Shown: positions 44,503 through 54,307, counted from the first letter of the stretch. The stretch: DNA of 64,000 nt from CAZNXJ01 sp964577115 (GCA_964577115.1 CAZNXJ010000005.1:186001-250000); one strand, 5' to 3'. Notes: a model not told the origin generated them from the letters alone. Numbers and translations are program-made.

Positions 44503-47004
44503 ATGCGCATCGGAACCGCCATGGCTCAGCGGCAAGCCGCGGCTCGAGCATCCCGCGGCCGGAAACTCGAGCGGCACGCATGCTTGCGGCGCGCCACCAG
44601 CCGCTTGGGGGCCCGCGTCGCCGCCCGCAGTCGTCAGCTCCTGACGATTCTCCTCGCCCTGGTGCTCGCACTGCCCACCGGTACCCCCACGGTGCTCGGC
44701 GAAATCGTCACCATGCGCAGCGGCCTGCAACTCGAAGGTACGGCCGTCGAAATCGCCGGGATTGCCGAAAACCCGCTCAAGCCGACCGGCGACTCGGGAC
44801 CGGTCGCGGTGAAGAAGATCGTCATGGTGGATGACAATCTGCGGCGTGTCTTTGTGGCGCAGCGGAACGTAGCGGCCGTCGCTCCCAGCGAATCGGCGGC
44901 CCGCGAACGCATTCTGCTCAACCAGCGCGTCGCGCGTGAAGGTCGACGGCTCGCCAGCGTCGGCGTTGTCCTGCGCACGACGTCGTTCGACGATTGGGGG
45001 CGGCGCATTCTGACGATGAGCGGCGGTAAGCAGGGACGCATTGACTTGATCCAGGGCATTACCGAAGTCACGCCCACTTACACGAAGCTCGAAGGTCTGC
45101 TCGGCGGCGCCTCCCTCGTTTCTGACATGCGTATCCGCACGAGCACCCTGCCCCGCGAGACGCTCAGCCGTATCTTGATGCGGCACATTGACGTTCGAAA
45201 CCCCGACGACCGGCTCAAGATCGTGCGGCTCTATACGCAGGCCGAACGGTTCAAGGACGCGCGCGAGGAGCTCGAACGCATCATCAAGGATTTTCCGGAG
45301 CTGACGGAGCTCGAAACGCACATCAAGTCGCTCTACCAATTGAACGCTCGGCGGCTGATTCGCGAAATCGAGCTGCGGCGCGATGCAGGCCAGCATGCGC
45401 TGGTCCACGCAATGCTGGAGAATTTTCCCTCCGAGGGTGTGGCCGGTGAAACCCTGCTCCGCATTCGCGATCTGCTGGGCGAATACGAGCGCCAGGGCGA
45501 ACAGCGCGCGCAGGTGATTAGCCGGCTGGATGCGCAGCTGGCCGAGCTGACCGACGATGCGCTCCGCGCGCAGATTGCACCGATCGTCGAGGAGATCCGT
45601 ACGGACCTGAATGTGAACAACCTCGAGCGTATGGCCGACTACCTACGGCTCGCCGATGACGATGATCTGAAGGTCGAGCAGCGTTTGGCACTGGCCATCA
45701 GCGGTTGGATGCTGGGCAGCGGTGCGGGGCTCGACAACCTGGCCGTAGCAGCATCATTGCCCGAGGTACGCCAGGCAGTGCTGGCCTATCTGAACAGCAC
45801 GGGCCAGCATGAACGGACCGACGCGCTCGACAAGCTCGCGACGCTCGAAGGCGGCACGCCCTCCTACGTCGCGCAGCTCATCGCGCACTTAAAGCCGGAC
45901 CCCGGCCAACTTGGCGAACCGGTGGACGGCATCCCAGGGCTCTACGAGATTTCGGTGCCGGGGCTGCCGGGCGACGAGAACTTCCGTTATCTCGTGCAAC
46001 TCCCACCAGAATATGATCCTTACCGCCGCTATCCGTGCATCGTGACCCTGCACGCCACCGGTACCGATCCGGCCCGGCAGATCGAATGGTGGGCCGGCGC
46101 GTACAGCCCCGCGGAAAACATGCGCCTGGGCCAGGCAACGCGCCGCGGCTATATCGTGATCGCTCCGTACTGGATGCGCGAGCACCAGGCAAACTACGAG
46201 TACTCGGCGCGCGAACATGCGGCCGTTCTGTCCACGTATCGCGACGCCGTTCGCCGCTTCGCCATCGATACGGATCGCGTGTTCCTCAGCGGCCATTCGA
46301 TGGGGGGCGACGCCGCATGGGACATCGGACTCGCCCATCCCGATCTCTGGGCCGGCGTGGTGCCGATCGTTGCCACGTCAGGCAAGTACGTCTCGCGCTA
46401 TTGGGAGAACGCCAGCCTGGTGCCTTGGTATTTTGTTTTCGGCGAGCTTGACGGCAGCCGGATGCTCGACAACGCCATGGATCTCGACCGCTACCTGACT
46501 CGCTCGTCCGGCGGCTTCGACGTGACAGTGGTCGAGTATCGGGGACGCGGCCACGAGCATTTCATCGACGAGATCCAGGAGATATTCGACTGGATGGGAG
46601 TGCCCGCGCGGCGGCGGCAGTTTTTCCCGAAGAAGTTCAACGCTGTGTCACTCCGACCTTGGGATAACTTCTTCTGGTTTGTCGAGGCCAATGATTTTCC
46701 CGAACGTTGTCAGATCCTGCCTATGAACTGGCCGGATCCGAAGGCAGCACCAGCGATCCTGGAAGCCGAAGTCCTGCCGACCAACCGCGTGCGCGTCAAA
46801 GTCAATGCGGCCCAGGCGACGGTGTTTCTGAGCCCCGAGCTCGTCGATTTCTCGCGCGGCGTACGCGTCGATATCAATGGCCGCGAGAAGCGGGACGAGA
46901 TCGTCCCGAAGCTCGACGTGCTCCTCGAAGACGTTCGCACACGCGGCGACCGCCAGCATCCGTTCTGGGCGAAAGTGGAATTCCGCGGCGGCCGAGTCCA
47001 CTAG
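44503..47004 (+). CDS. Large exported alpha/beta-hydrolase (esterase/peptidase-like) protein
   Basis: 833 residues from ATG 44503, with AAGGGA six bases upstream. An Arg-rich N-terminus and hydrophobic stretch (about 45-63) form a signal peptide or anchor. Residues 70-470 hold a beta-rich start and a long helical, TPR-like section (RLYTQAERFKDAREELERII). From about 495 an alpha/beta hydrolase follows: FRYLVQLPPEYDPYRRYP, oxyanion segment LHATGTDP, nucleophile elbow SGHSMGGDA (about 600) and YRGRGHEHF with the likely catalytic His. The fold resembles PHB-depolymerase or esterase families. Substrate unknown; the helical arm may bind a partner. Confidence 0.82.
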   Translation: MRIGTAMAQRQAAARASRGRKLERHACLRRATSRLGARVAARSRQLLTILLALVLALPTGTPTVLGEIVTMRSGLQLEGTAVEIAGIAENPLKPTGDSGPVAVKKIVMVDDNLRRVFVAQRNVAAVAPSESAARERILLNQRVAREGRRLASVGVVLRTTSFDDWGRRILTMSGGKQGRIDLIQGITEVTPTYTKLEGLLGGASLVSDMRIRTSTLPRETLSRILMRHIDVRNPDDRLKIVRLYTQAERFKDAREELERIIKDFPELTELETHIKSLYQLNARRLIREIELRRDAGQHALVHAMLENFPSEGVAGETLLRIRDLLGEYERQGEQRAQVISRLDAQLAELTDDALRAQIAPIVEEIRTDLNVNNLERMADYLRLADDDDLKVEQRLALAISGWMLGSGAGLDNLAVAASLPEVRQAVLAYLNSTGQHERTDALDKLATLEGGTPSYVAQLIAHLKPDPGQLGEPVDGIPGLYEISVPGLPGDENFRYLVQLPPEYDPYRRYPCIVTLHATGTDPARQIEWWAGAYSPAENMRLGQATRRGYIVIAPYWMREHQANYEYSAREHAAVLSTYRDAVRRFAIDTDRVFLSGHSMGGDAAWDIGLAHPDLWAGVVPIVATSGKYVSRYWENASLVPWYFVFGELDGSRMLDNAMDLDRYLTRSSGGFDVTVVEYRGRGHEHFIDEIQEIFDWMGVPARRRQFFPKKFNAVSLRPWDNFFWFVEANDFPERCQILPMNWPDPKAAPAILEAEVLPTNRVRVKVNAAQATVFLSPELVDFSRGVRVDINGREKRDEIVPKLDVLLEDVRTRGDRQHPFWAKVEFRGGRVH

Positions 47005-47136
47005 GGCGGACCTGTGTTTATCTCGGTAACGTGCCGTCCTGCCCCAAGAAACAGACTCGGCCAGCGAGCCTGAACGCAGCGTGTTTAGCGCTGGCTCCGA
47101 CCCGCTGGCCGCGTACTGCGGAGACATAGCGGAAGG

Positions 47137-49005
47137 TTACTTCGTCAGCAGGCAGCCCGTGATGGACCAGCCATCGCTGGCCGATTCGACAAAGACGCCC
47201 GCTGGGCCGAGGTACTTCTGCACCGCGGAGAACTTGGGAAGTCGCGAGCCGTCGATCGGGGTTTCGACCGAAGCGGCGGGAACTTCCAGACGCTTCATGA
47301 GTCGGTTCAGCAGGGAGTTGGCTTCGTCCGCGCGGTTCGCGCGCAGCAGCTCGTACGTCGCGTGGTAGGATTCATCTGAGCGGCTGAATACACGGAAGCT
47401 CTCCTGCCCCGCGCCAAGCCGTTCGAGTGCCGCCGCCACGCGCTGATAGTCCTCGCTGTCCGCCAGCGAACCCTTCTGCCGCGCCGCGAGCAGCTCTTTC
47501 ACGTAAGCGACGTCCGACGCCACGATCAGGCGATTATCCACCACCGTCACGGCCGACCGCGGCAGCGTCGTAATCGAATCTTCCGGAACCTCTTCCTCGG
47601 CCGGCAGGCCGAAGTCGAAGCCAGCGCCCTGGATTTCGACTTTGACAAGCAGGTCGTCCTCGGGGAGCTCTTGCGAGATCTCCCAAATGGTGTGTCCGGC
47701 GAACGAATGCCGTTTCGCGGCGGGGTCCGATTGGAGCGCTCGGTTGACCGTCAGGCTCACTGCATCGCTGTTCGTTATTTCCACAGCGCACAGAAAGCGT
47801 TCGCTATCCGGAGTAATCGGCTTCTGACAGTCGCTGATGAAGGTGATGTGCTGGCCCAGATGCCCAACCAGATCGCGCCGCAAATCAACGCGTGGTCCGT
47901 TCGGGTCGTTGGCCAGGTTGTCGAGGAAGTCGTCAAAGAACTTTTCGCCGGCCAGTGCGTTGACGAGCGACTTTGAGTGTTCGAACGCGCCACGCATATT
48001 CCAGCGCAGGGCAACGTAGTTGCTCACGTTCGCTGGAACCCAGGCGGCCGGATCGAGCGCCGCGCCGTTGGGGAATTCAAGCATCCGCGCGGCCAGTTTC
48101 CGCGGGGCGGGCGCCGCAACGAACGTCCGGTGCAGAATCTCGTGCTCGCCGGTGTTCAGCGTCACGTGACCTCCCACGCCCTCAAGCGCGGCAAATCCCT
48201 GTGACTCGAGCACCTGTAGCGTGTCGGCGCCGCGCTTCTGGCGGCCGCCGTGAGCCGCACGCAGCACGCGGGCCATTCCCAGCGGCTCGACATACCACTG
48301 AAGATGCGCCGCACGCTCGCCATCGTTCGGCGCTGTCCGCGCGAGCACCTGCTGAAAGGCGGGCAGGTCAGCGAGCGTCTCATGGCCGTTCGACTGCCAC
48401 CGCTGCGCCACGGCATCGGCAACGACCGGATGATCCGTGGCCAGAAACTGGTTGTTGCGGATCACGATATACGCGGTGTGGCCGCGGCGTTTGCCACCGG
48501 TGGCAGCCAGCCGGTAAGCGTTCACCGAGATTCCACCCAGGCGCTCGACGCTGTGCTGCGCCCGGCGCTGCTGCATGCGGGTGTGGATGTCCCGGAGCAG
48601 TTGGTTGGCCGCAGCCTCGCGCCCGGTGATGTCTACGATCAGCGCCAGCGCGTGGCTCTCCCGCCCAGCGGGCTCCAGCGCGGCAACACAGATCTCGCCA
48701 CCGGCGACAGACCGCAAATCTTCCCAAGTCACCGCGAACCGCACATTTGCGCGACTCACCTGATCCCGCAGCTGCGGAAGCACGTCGTCGCGAAATGGCT
48801 GCATCGCGGGATCGTCGAGAAGCTGGCCAAGCTGTGTTTTTTGCCAGTCCTCGAGCAGCTGTTCAATATTCGGAATTGAAAGGTAGCCGCGCGTCGTCGG
48901 CGGCAGCAGTTCCGCGGCGGGCGGTGCCGCGCGGACGATCGGCAGCGGCAGTGCGGGGAGCACAACCGCTATCAACAGGATTCGAAACAGGACGAAGCGG
49001 GACAC
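47137..49005 (-). CDS. Exported hypothetical protein (DUF3352-like)
   Basis: 622 residues from GTG 49005, chosen because AGGAGA stands five bases before it and a signal peptide (FVLFRILLIAVVLPALPLP) begins at once; the longer in-frame start at 49086 lacks both. The mature protein opens PPTTRGYLSIPNIEQLLEDWQKTQLGQLLDDPAM, a pattern found in planctomycete secreted proteins related to DUF3352. No catalytic motif is visible. It converges with the hydrolase gene. Function unknown; a structural or surface role is possible. Confidence 0.7.
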   Translation of the reverse strand: MSRFVLFRILLIAVVLPALPLPIVRAAPPAAELLPPTTRGYLSIPNIEQLLEDWQKTQLGQLLDDPAMQPFRDDVLPQLRDQVSRANVRFAVTWEDLRSVAGGEICVAALEPAGRESHALALIVDITGREAAANQLLRDIHTRMQQRRAQHSVERLGGISVNAYRLAATGGKRRGHTAYIVIRNNQFLATDHPVVADAVAQRWQSNGHETLADLPAFQQVLARTAPNDGERAAHLQWYVEPLGMARVLRAAHGGRQKRGADTLQVLESQGFAALEGVGGHVTLNTGEHEILHRTFVAAPAPRKLAARMLEFPNGAALDPAAWVPANVSNYVALRWNMRGAFEHSKSLVNALAGEKFFDDFLDNLANDPNGPRVDLRRDLVGHLGQHITFISDCQKPITPDSERFLCAVEITNSDAVSLTVNRALQSDPAAKRHSFAGHTIWEISQELPEDDLLVKVEIQGAGFDFGLPAEEEVPEDSITTLPRSAVTVVDNRLIVASDVAYVKELLAARQKGSLADSEDYQRVAAALERLGAGQESFRVFSRSDESYHATYELLRANRADEANSLLNRLMKRLEVPAASVETPIDGSRLPKFSAVQKYLGPAGVFVESASDGWSITGCLLTK

Positions 49006-49320
49006 GCCGACTCTCCTAGCGGGTTGTTGAGGTGGGGGAACTTGGCGAGCGGGGGTGCAGTGCAAGTTGCCAGGCCGATTCTCCAATGGTTATCGGTGAG
49101 CAGGTTCGCGACACTTGCTCCGCGAAACGCTCGTCGAGCCCAACCGATCAGTCTGCGGGCCGTGATGTGCGCACCAGGGAAACTTCGCCACTGCGCCCGG
49201 TCGTTCCAGGCGCGTAACCTATGCCAGGCAATCGCAAGATGCAGATCCTTTCGGCGGCGATACCCCGAGCCCCGCGCCGCCGGTAGGCGCTCCGCCGCGA
49301 GATCGCGATAATCTCTGTCC
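49006..49320 (+). other. 315-base divergent intergenic region before the HD gene
   Basis: Nothing recognised beyond the AGGAGA ribosome binding site of the leftward gene. The stretch must contain promoters for both divergent genes. No RNA gene or strong hairpin identified. Confidence 0.4.
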
Positions 49321-50712
49321 ATGCGGCAGTATCAATGGGAAAACCTGAGCCACGACCCGATTCACGGGTACATTCCCTTCACGTGTTACGCCCCCGAGGG
49401 CGAAGCCACCGAACGGGAACTCGTCGACAACCCGTGGGTCCAGCGCATGCGGCATATCCATCAGCTTCAGACCGCGTGGTTCGTGTTCCCGACCGCCGAG
49501 CACACTCGGTTCCCGCACGTTATCGGGGTGATGCACCTGGCCAGCCGAGTCGTCCGGTCGTTATACGACAGTCTGAAAGCCGTTTGCCCGGACTGCCCCA
49601 GCCGCGGCTATGTGGAATCCCTCCTGCGGATCGCCGGCCTCCTGCACGACGTGGGGCACGGTCCGTTCGGGCATTTTTTCGACGAGCACTTCCTGCGCAA
49701 GTTCGGCGAAACGCACGAGACGCTCGGTGCACGCATCATTCGCGACCAACTAGGCGACGTCATCCGGCGCATCCGGCGCAATCCCAATTCGCAGCTCGAA
49801 CCCGGCGAGCAGCTCGATCCCGAACAGATCGCCTGGCTGATCGTGCGGCCGCGCGGCGACGACCGCAACCAGCCCCAGTGGCTGCGTTTTCTTCAGAGCC
49901 TCCTCGCCGGCATCTACACGATCGACAACCTCGACTTCGTGCTGCGCGATGCCTACATGTCCGGATACAGCCGCCAGGCCTTCGATCTCGACCGGCTACT
50001 CCACTACAGCTTCTTTAGCGAACGAGGGCTGACGATTCACGATCGCGGGATCGACGCTTTGATGCGTTTCATGAGTGTCCGCGCCGAGCTGTTTCGGACG
50101 ATTTACTTTCATCGAACCGTGCGGGCCATCGACCTGTCGCTCGCCGATTTGTTCCGCGAGTCGAGCAATGATCTGTTTCCGGCCGGCAATCCGGCGGAAG
50201 CACTCGACCAGTATCTCGACTTCACCGAATCATCACTGGTCGTCGATGTGCGCCGCTGGCGGTATAGCTCGGACGCCCGCCTTCAGCGGCTCGGCCACGC
50301 GTGGACGTCGCTGCTCGGCCGCAATGTCCCCTGGAAGATGGTCTGCCAGCGCGTCATTGTCTTCAGCGAATCGGATCCGGAGCTGAGCAGTATCTTCAGC
50401 GACCCCGACATTGTCGCGATGAAAATGCGCGCGGCGCTGCCGGCCGAGCTGTCCGATCTGCCGCTGCGCGTCGATATCGCACGTCACCTGTTCCGCCCGC
50501 ACACGCTCGGCCCGTCCGCCGGACAGAACTTCCTGTACGATTCCGCCCATGACCGCATCCGCCCGCTGACGGCCAACCAGTTGTTCCGCCGCCTGCCCGT
50601 CGCGCAGCGCATTTGCCGCGTGTACTCGCACTCGCTCGAACACGCCGCCACCATCGCCACCGCACTTGACGGCCTCGTCGGCGGTCAAACCGACGATTTA
50701 ACGAATATGTGA
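49321..50712 (+). CDS. HD-domain phosphohydrolase (SAMHD1/dGTPase-like)
   Basis: 463 residues. The HD metal-binding motifs are clear: HTRFPHVIGVMHLA (first His), LLHDVGHGPFGHFFDEH (HD and extra His), and TIDNLDFVLRDAYMSG with the late Asp. This order and the IHGYIPF-type N-terminus fit the SAMHD1/YdhJ branch, which removes triphosphate from dNTPs. The C-terminal 150 residues are helical. It may keep dNTP pools in balance or limit phage DNA synthesis; which one is not shown by the sequence. Soluble. Confidence 0.9.
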   Translation: MRQYQWENLSHDPIHGYIPFTCYAPEGEATERELVDNPWVQRMRHIHQLQTAWFVFPTAEHTRFPHVIGVMHLASRVVRSLYDSLKAVCPDCPSRGYVESLLRIAGLLHDVGHGPFGHFFDEHFLRKFGETHETLGARIIRDQLGDVIRRIRRNPNSQLEPGEQLDPEQIAWLIVRPRGDDRNQPQWLRFLQSLLAGIYTIDNLDFVLRDAYMSGYSRQAFDLDRLLHYSFFSERGLTIHDRGIDALMRFMSVRAELFRTIYFHRTVRAIDLSLADLFRESSNDLFPAGNPAEALDQYLDFTESSLVVDVRRWRYSSDARLQRLGHAWTSLLGRNVPWKMVCQRVIVFSESDPELSSIFSDPDIVAMKMRAALPAELSDLPLRVDIARHLFRPHTLGPSAGQNFLYDSAHDRIRPLTANQLFRRLPVAQRICRVYSHSLEHAATIATALDGLVGGQTDDLTNM

Positions 50713-50730
50713 GTAGGGAGGGAGCAGAGC

Positions 50731-50860
50731 GTTCAGGGTACAGTGTTCCGGGAGAGCGGTTAGAACGGTTCTCGACGCCCGGAACCCCCAATCGTCTGAA
50801 CTCTGAACGTCTGAACTCCGAGCCCCCTGCCCTCTCCTGAACCCTGAACTCTGAACTCTA
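50731..50860. repeat. TGAACYC heptad repeats (inverted and direct copies)
   Basis: Several near-heptads CTCTGAA/CCCTGAA occur between 50795 and 50860, and the opposite-strand form GTTCAGGGTACAGTGTTC lies at 50731-50748. The gap between the HD gene and the sugar kinase is largely made of them. A related block occurs at 52929-52961. Confidence 0.5.
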
Positions 50861-50878
50861 ACCCTTTCGAGACTTCCA

Positions 50879-51967
50879 ATGATTGTTGGCTTTGGCGAGA
50901 TCATGGCACGGATTGCGCCGCCGCGTCGCTTGCGGTGGCGCCAGGCAGTTCCCGGATCGGTGGACGTAACGTGGGGCGGCGGTGAAGCGAACGTCTGCGC
51001 GGCGCTGGCGATGTGGGGCCAGCCGAGCCGGTTTGTGACGGCCCTGCCCCGCCATGCGATTGCCGAAAGCCTGATCGACACGCTGCGCGGGCTGGGCGTC
51101 GATACGAGCTGGATTTTGCGGCGCGCCGAAGGGCGGCTCGGACTGTACTTCGTCGAAGTCGGCGCCAACCAGCGCGGCTCAACGGTGCTCTACGATCGCG
51201 ATTACAGTGCGGTCAGTATGGCGGGGGCCGACGAGTACGATTTCGACGGGGCGCTAAAGGGAGCCGGGTGGCTGCACGTTACCGGGATCACGCCGGCGAT
51301 TAGCGAAACGGCCTACCACACGAACCTCGCACTGGTGCGCAAAGCCAAAGCCGCCGGCCTTCAGGTCTCGTGCGATTTGAACTTCCGCAAGAAGCTTTGG
51401 AACTGGCAGCCCTCGACGCCTCCGCGCGAGCTGGCTCGGCGCTGCATGGCCGAGGTTCTTCCGCACGTCGACCTGGTCATTGCGAATGAAGAAGATGCCG
51501 CCGATGTGCTCGACATCCATGCCCAAGGCGCTGACGTCCAGCAAGGCAAGCTGAATGCCGAAGCGTATGTGGATGTGGCGCGCCGCATCGTCGAGCGGTA
51601 TGCGAATGTCGGCCGAGTCGCGATCACGCTGCGGCAAAGCCTGTCGGCCGACCATAACAACTGGGGAGCAATGCTCTACCAGGCCGACGCGGATCAAGCA
51701 TTCTATGCTCCGGTCGGCCCCGACGGCGCATACCAGCCCTACGAGATCCGCGACATCGTGGACCGCGTCGGGGCGGGCGATTCGTTTGCTGCTGGGCTCT
51801 TGTTCGCGCTCAACGACCCCAGCCGCTCGGAACCGCAGACGGCGATTCGCTTTGCCGTTGCGGCCAGCTGTCTAAAGCACAGTATCCACGGCGACTTCGC
51901 CTACGTGACGGTCGCCGAGATCGACGCGCTGGCTGCCGGCAATGCTTCGGGACGTGTGCAGCGATAA
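50879..51967 (+). CDS. PfkB-family sugar kinase (2-keto-3-deoxygluconate kinase-like)
   Basis: 362 residues. The N-terminus IVGFGEIMARIAPP and GGGEANVCAALA are typical of KDG kinases in the PfkB/ribokinase family. IANEEDAADVL and DIVDRVGAGDSFAAGLLF, with the catalytic Asp of the anion hole, are present. It phosphorylates a sugar acid at the expense of ATP, probably 2-keto-3-deoxygluconate. The substrate is inferred from the N-terminus. No aldolase gene adjoins it. A convergent lipoprotein gene lies 33 bases past the stop. Confidence 0.88.
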   Translation: MIVGFGEIMARIAPPRRLRWRQAVPGSVDVTWGGGEANVCAALAMWGQPSRFVTALPRHAIAESLIDTLRGLGVDTSWILRRAEGRLGLYFVEVGANQRGSTVLYDRDYSAVSMAGADEYDFDGALKGAGWLHVTGITPAISETAYHTNLALVRKAKAAGLQVSCDLNFRKKLWNWQPSTPPRELARRCMAEVLPHVDLVIANEEDAADVLDIHAQGADVQQGKLNAEAYVDVARRIVERYANVGRVAITLRQSLSADHNNWGAMLYQADADQAFYAPVGPDGAYQPYEIRDIVDRVGAGDSFAAGLLFALNDPSRSEPQTAIRFAVAASCLKHSIHGDFAYVTVAEIDALAAGNASGRVQR

Positions 51968-52000
51968 CACGCAGCGGCTCGAGCGCCTCGCATGCGCTGA

Positions 52001-52819
52001 TCAGTTAAACGTTTCCGGATAGATGACGATCTCGATCCGCCGGTTTTTCGCCTGACCGGCGGGCGTCCCGTTGGAAACGAGCGGCTGGTTGGCGCCGTGC
52101 GAGATGGTGAACAGCTGCCGGTCGGGCATCCGGTGGCGCTGCGTCAGCTCCTGGAAGACGGCCAGTGCTTGCGAGGCCGTCAACTGCTGGCTGCCGGCGG
52201 CATCGCGGCCGGTGGTGCTGTCGACATGCGTTTCGATCGCCACCAATTGCCGCGGATAAGACTGCATGACCGCTCCGGCAATCCGTTCAAGAATCGACGC
52301 GGCCTGCGATTGCCACTGCACCGTGCCGGGAGCAAACAGCTCGTCGCTCGGCAGCGTAATACGGATCACATCGCCGTCTTGCCGCACATCGAAACCGGGC
52401 AGGTCGAGCACGGCCAAGGATTGCTTAACGCTGCTGTTCGCCGTGATGGTCGCTCCGCCCCGGAAGCGCGTGGATGCTTGAATGGTTTGAATCCGCCGCT
52501 CGGCGTCCTCCTTGGCCAGCTGCGTAGTTTCGAGCTGATTGGCGGTGTCTTCGAGCCGCTTGCGCATTAAGTTCAGTTCGTCGCGCAGTAGCTGCATCTG
52601 CTGCTGGGACTGGGCAAGCTGCTTGTGGAGTTCCGAGTTGTTGGCGTCGAGCTCCCGGTTGCGTTGGTCGAGGTTCTGAAGCTGGGCAACGTACGGCGGA
52701 TCGGCAGATGGCTGGCGCCAATAAGCGCCCTGCTGCGGCGCCGACGCGAACGGCGCTTGCTGCGTACAGCCGCCGCTCGCCAACAGCAATACCAGCAGTA
52801 ACTCGACGCGACGCCGCAT
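52001..52819 (-). CDS. OmpA/MotB-domain lipoprotein with coiled coil
   Basis: 272 residues. The signal peptide ends in LLASGGC, a lipobox with Cys18. Residues 45-115 are a long coiled coil (NLDQRNRELDANNSELHKQL, LLRDELNLMRKRLEDTANQL). The C-terminal part (about 140-270) has the OmpA-like peptidoglycan-binding pattern: LFAPGTVQW, IETHVDSTTGRD, SQALAVFQEL and NRRIEIVIYPE. It probably tethers an outer membrane or envelope layer to peptidoglycan. Planctomycetes do have peptidoglycan, so binding is plausible. Confidence 0.85.
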   Translation of the reverse strand: MRRRVELLLVLLLASGGCTQQAPFASAPQQGAYWRQPSADPPYVAQLQNLDQRNRELDANNSELHKQLAQSQQQMQLLRDELNLMRKRLEDTANQLETTQLAKEDAERRIQTIQASTRFRGGATITANSSVKQSLAVLDLPGFDVRQDGDVIRITLPSDELFAPGTVQWQSQAASILERIAGAVMQSYPRQLVAIETHVDSTTGRDAAGSQQLTASQALAVFQELTQRHRMPDRQLFTISHGANQPLVSNGTPAGQAKNRRIEIVIYPETFN

Positions 52820-52928
52820 CGCGATCCTTCTCCCAAGCCTACACGTTCTTCCGCGGGGGCGGATCGTAGCGACTCCCCCGTTCTACGGCAAGGCAGAAAC
52901 GAGCGCTAAAGTGGGAAAAATAACTAGC

Positions 52929-52961
52929 TTCAGGGTTCAAAAAACTGGGTTCAGTGTTCAG
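52929..52961. repeat. GTTCAG repeat block upstream of the OmpA-like lipoprotein
   Basis: TTCAGGGTTCA and GGGTTCAGTGTTCAGGG are reverse-strand forms of the TGAACYC heptads at 50731-50860. It lies in the 210-base gap between the OmpA-like and prepilin peptidase genes. Confidence 0.45.
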
Positions 52962-53029
52962 GGCCCTGGGGAATACGTACCCGCAGCAATGGTCCGGGTT
53001 GGAACCTTGCTGAGGCAGCCGCGTTTGAC

Positions 53030-54307
53030 CTAGTACCCCACACCGAGCACATTTTCACGGAAGAGACGCCAGCCCCAGAGCATCAGGCCCATGAGCAGCA
53101 GGCAGACGAGCAGCAAGGCGGGGATGAGATTGCCGAGCGACTCGAAGACCGGTTGCAGCCAGTCCGTCCAGAACCGTGTCCAGCCAACGATCAAGACCAT
53201 TGCGGCCAGCGACAGATAGGGGCCGAAGGCAATGTAGTGCGAACGGGTCGCGAGCCACTGGGCGACCGCGATGACAACGGCCGCGACCGGCGCGAGAAAG
53301 AAAACGATCACCGAAGCCTGCCAGCCGACAACCGCGCCGATCATGGCCATGAGCGTCACGTCGCCGAAGCCCATCGCTTCGACGCCCAAGGCGGCTCGGC
53401 CCACGATGCGCACTCCCCAGATAATCCCGCCCCCCATGGCCAGGCCGAGCACCGAGCTGGCAACGGCTTGCCAGCGCACGCCGCCCACGAGAAACATGCC
53501 CACGAGGTATGTCGTCCCGCAGAGGAACACCGGCAGCAAGAGCTGCCAGCTTCGACGCCGATAGATGCTGACCACCAAATAGGTTGCCCCGCGCCACCAG
53601 CCTCGCCGCAAGGTCACTCGCTTGTCCAGCAGCCCGAAGCACCAGACCGCGTAACAGGCAAGCACGGTAGAGAGACATTGTGGCGTCGCAAACCACCCGG
53701 GCCACGGCGGTCCAGCTGCCCACAGCGGGTGCAGTTGAATCGCGTTCGCACCAATCGGCGTCGTCGTCGGCAGCAAGGCCTCGGGAAACAGGCCCATGAA
53801 CCCCAGCGCGGCGAGCGTTCCGGTGACTGTGATCGCGTCGGGAATCGTTTTCTCGTCAAAGTCGATAAACGTCGCGACCATGAGCAGCGAGTACAGGAGC
53901 AGATGAACGAAACACTGCGCGTGCAGCATGCTTTGGAGCGGCGCCGCATCGAGAGGCACGCCGGGCGGGCGGGGAATCAGCCCGAGCTGGTCCACTTCCC
54001 ACCAGTAGAGCCCTGCGAAGACGGCGGCTGTCGCTAGTTCGATCAGCATCCCTCGCAGCCAGAACCCGCGTCCGTGCGTTCGCGATTCGCGCCGCAGCAG
54101 CCACCAGCCCAGAACCGGAACCCGGTCGAACCACGTGCGGCGCGGATGCCCGATCGGCACAGGGGCCCACGGGGTCAGCCAGCGCTGGTGCCAGGCGAGC
54201 CGGTAGATGCCGCGGTTGATCTGGCCGCCCACCAGCAGACCCGTCAGGGCCAGCAGCATGAGTCGCACGGTCAGCGGCAGTGCAAGCCAGGTCGTCCAGA
54301 GATTCAC
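53030..54307 (-). CDS. Prepilin peptidase (A24 aspartic protease)
   Basis: 425 residues with about eight or nine membrane helices; the usual length is 250-290. The catalytic Asp residues are in TFIDFDEKTIPD (Asp149) and GFGDVTLM (Asp316). FDRVPVLGWWLLRRES at 60-75 matches the N-terminal region, but the CxxC pairs usual in TFPP enzymes are missing. It removes leader peptides from type IV prepilins or pseudopilins. No pilin genes are adjacent. It could serve type II secretion or DNA uptake together with ComEC (14499-16979), which is an inference. Confidence 0.9.
   Translation of the reverse strand: MNLWTTWLALPLTVRLMLLALTGLLVGGQINRGIYRLAWHQRWLTPWAPVPIGHPRRTWFDRVPVLGWWLLRRESRTHGRGFWLRGMLIELATAAVFAGLYWWEVDQLGLIPRPPGVPLDAAPLQSMLHAQCFVHLLLYSLLMVATFIDFDEKTIPDAITVTGTLAALGFMGLFPEALLPTTTPIGANAIQLHPLWAAGPPWPGWFATPQCLSTVLACYAVWCFGLLDKRVTLRRGWWRGATYLVVSIYRRRSWQLLLPVFLCGTTYLVGMFLVGGVRWQAVASSVLGLAMGGGIIWGVRIVGRAALGVEAMGFGDVTLMAMIGAVVGWQASVIVFFLAPVAAVVIAVAQWLATRSHYIAFGPYLSLAAMVLIVGWTRFWTDWLQPVFESLGNLIPALLLVCLLLMGLMLWGWRLFRENVLGVGY

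Noticed and set aside
47060..47125. Possible hairpin GCCAGCG...CGCTGGC between convergent genes
   Set aside because: The loop would be over 20 bases and the stem short; too weak to call as a terminator.
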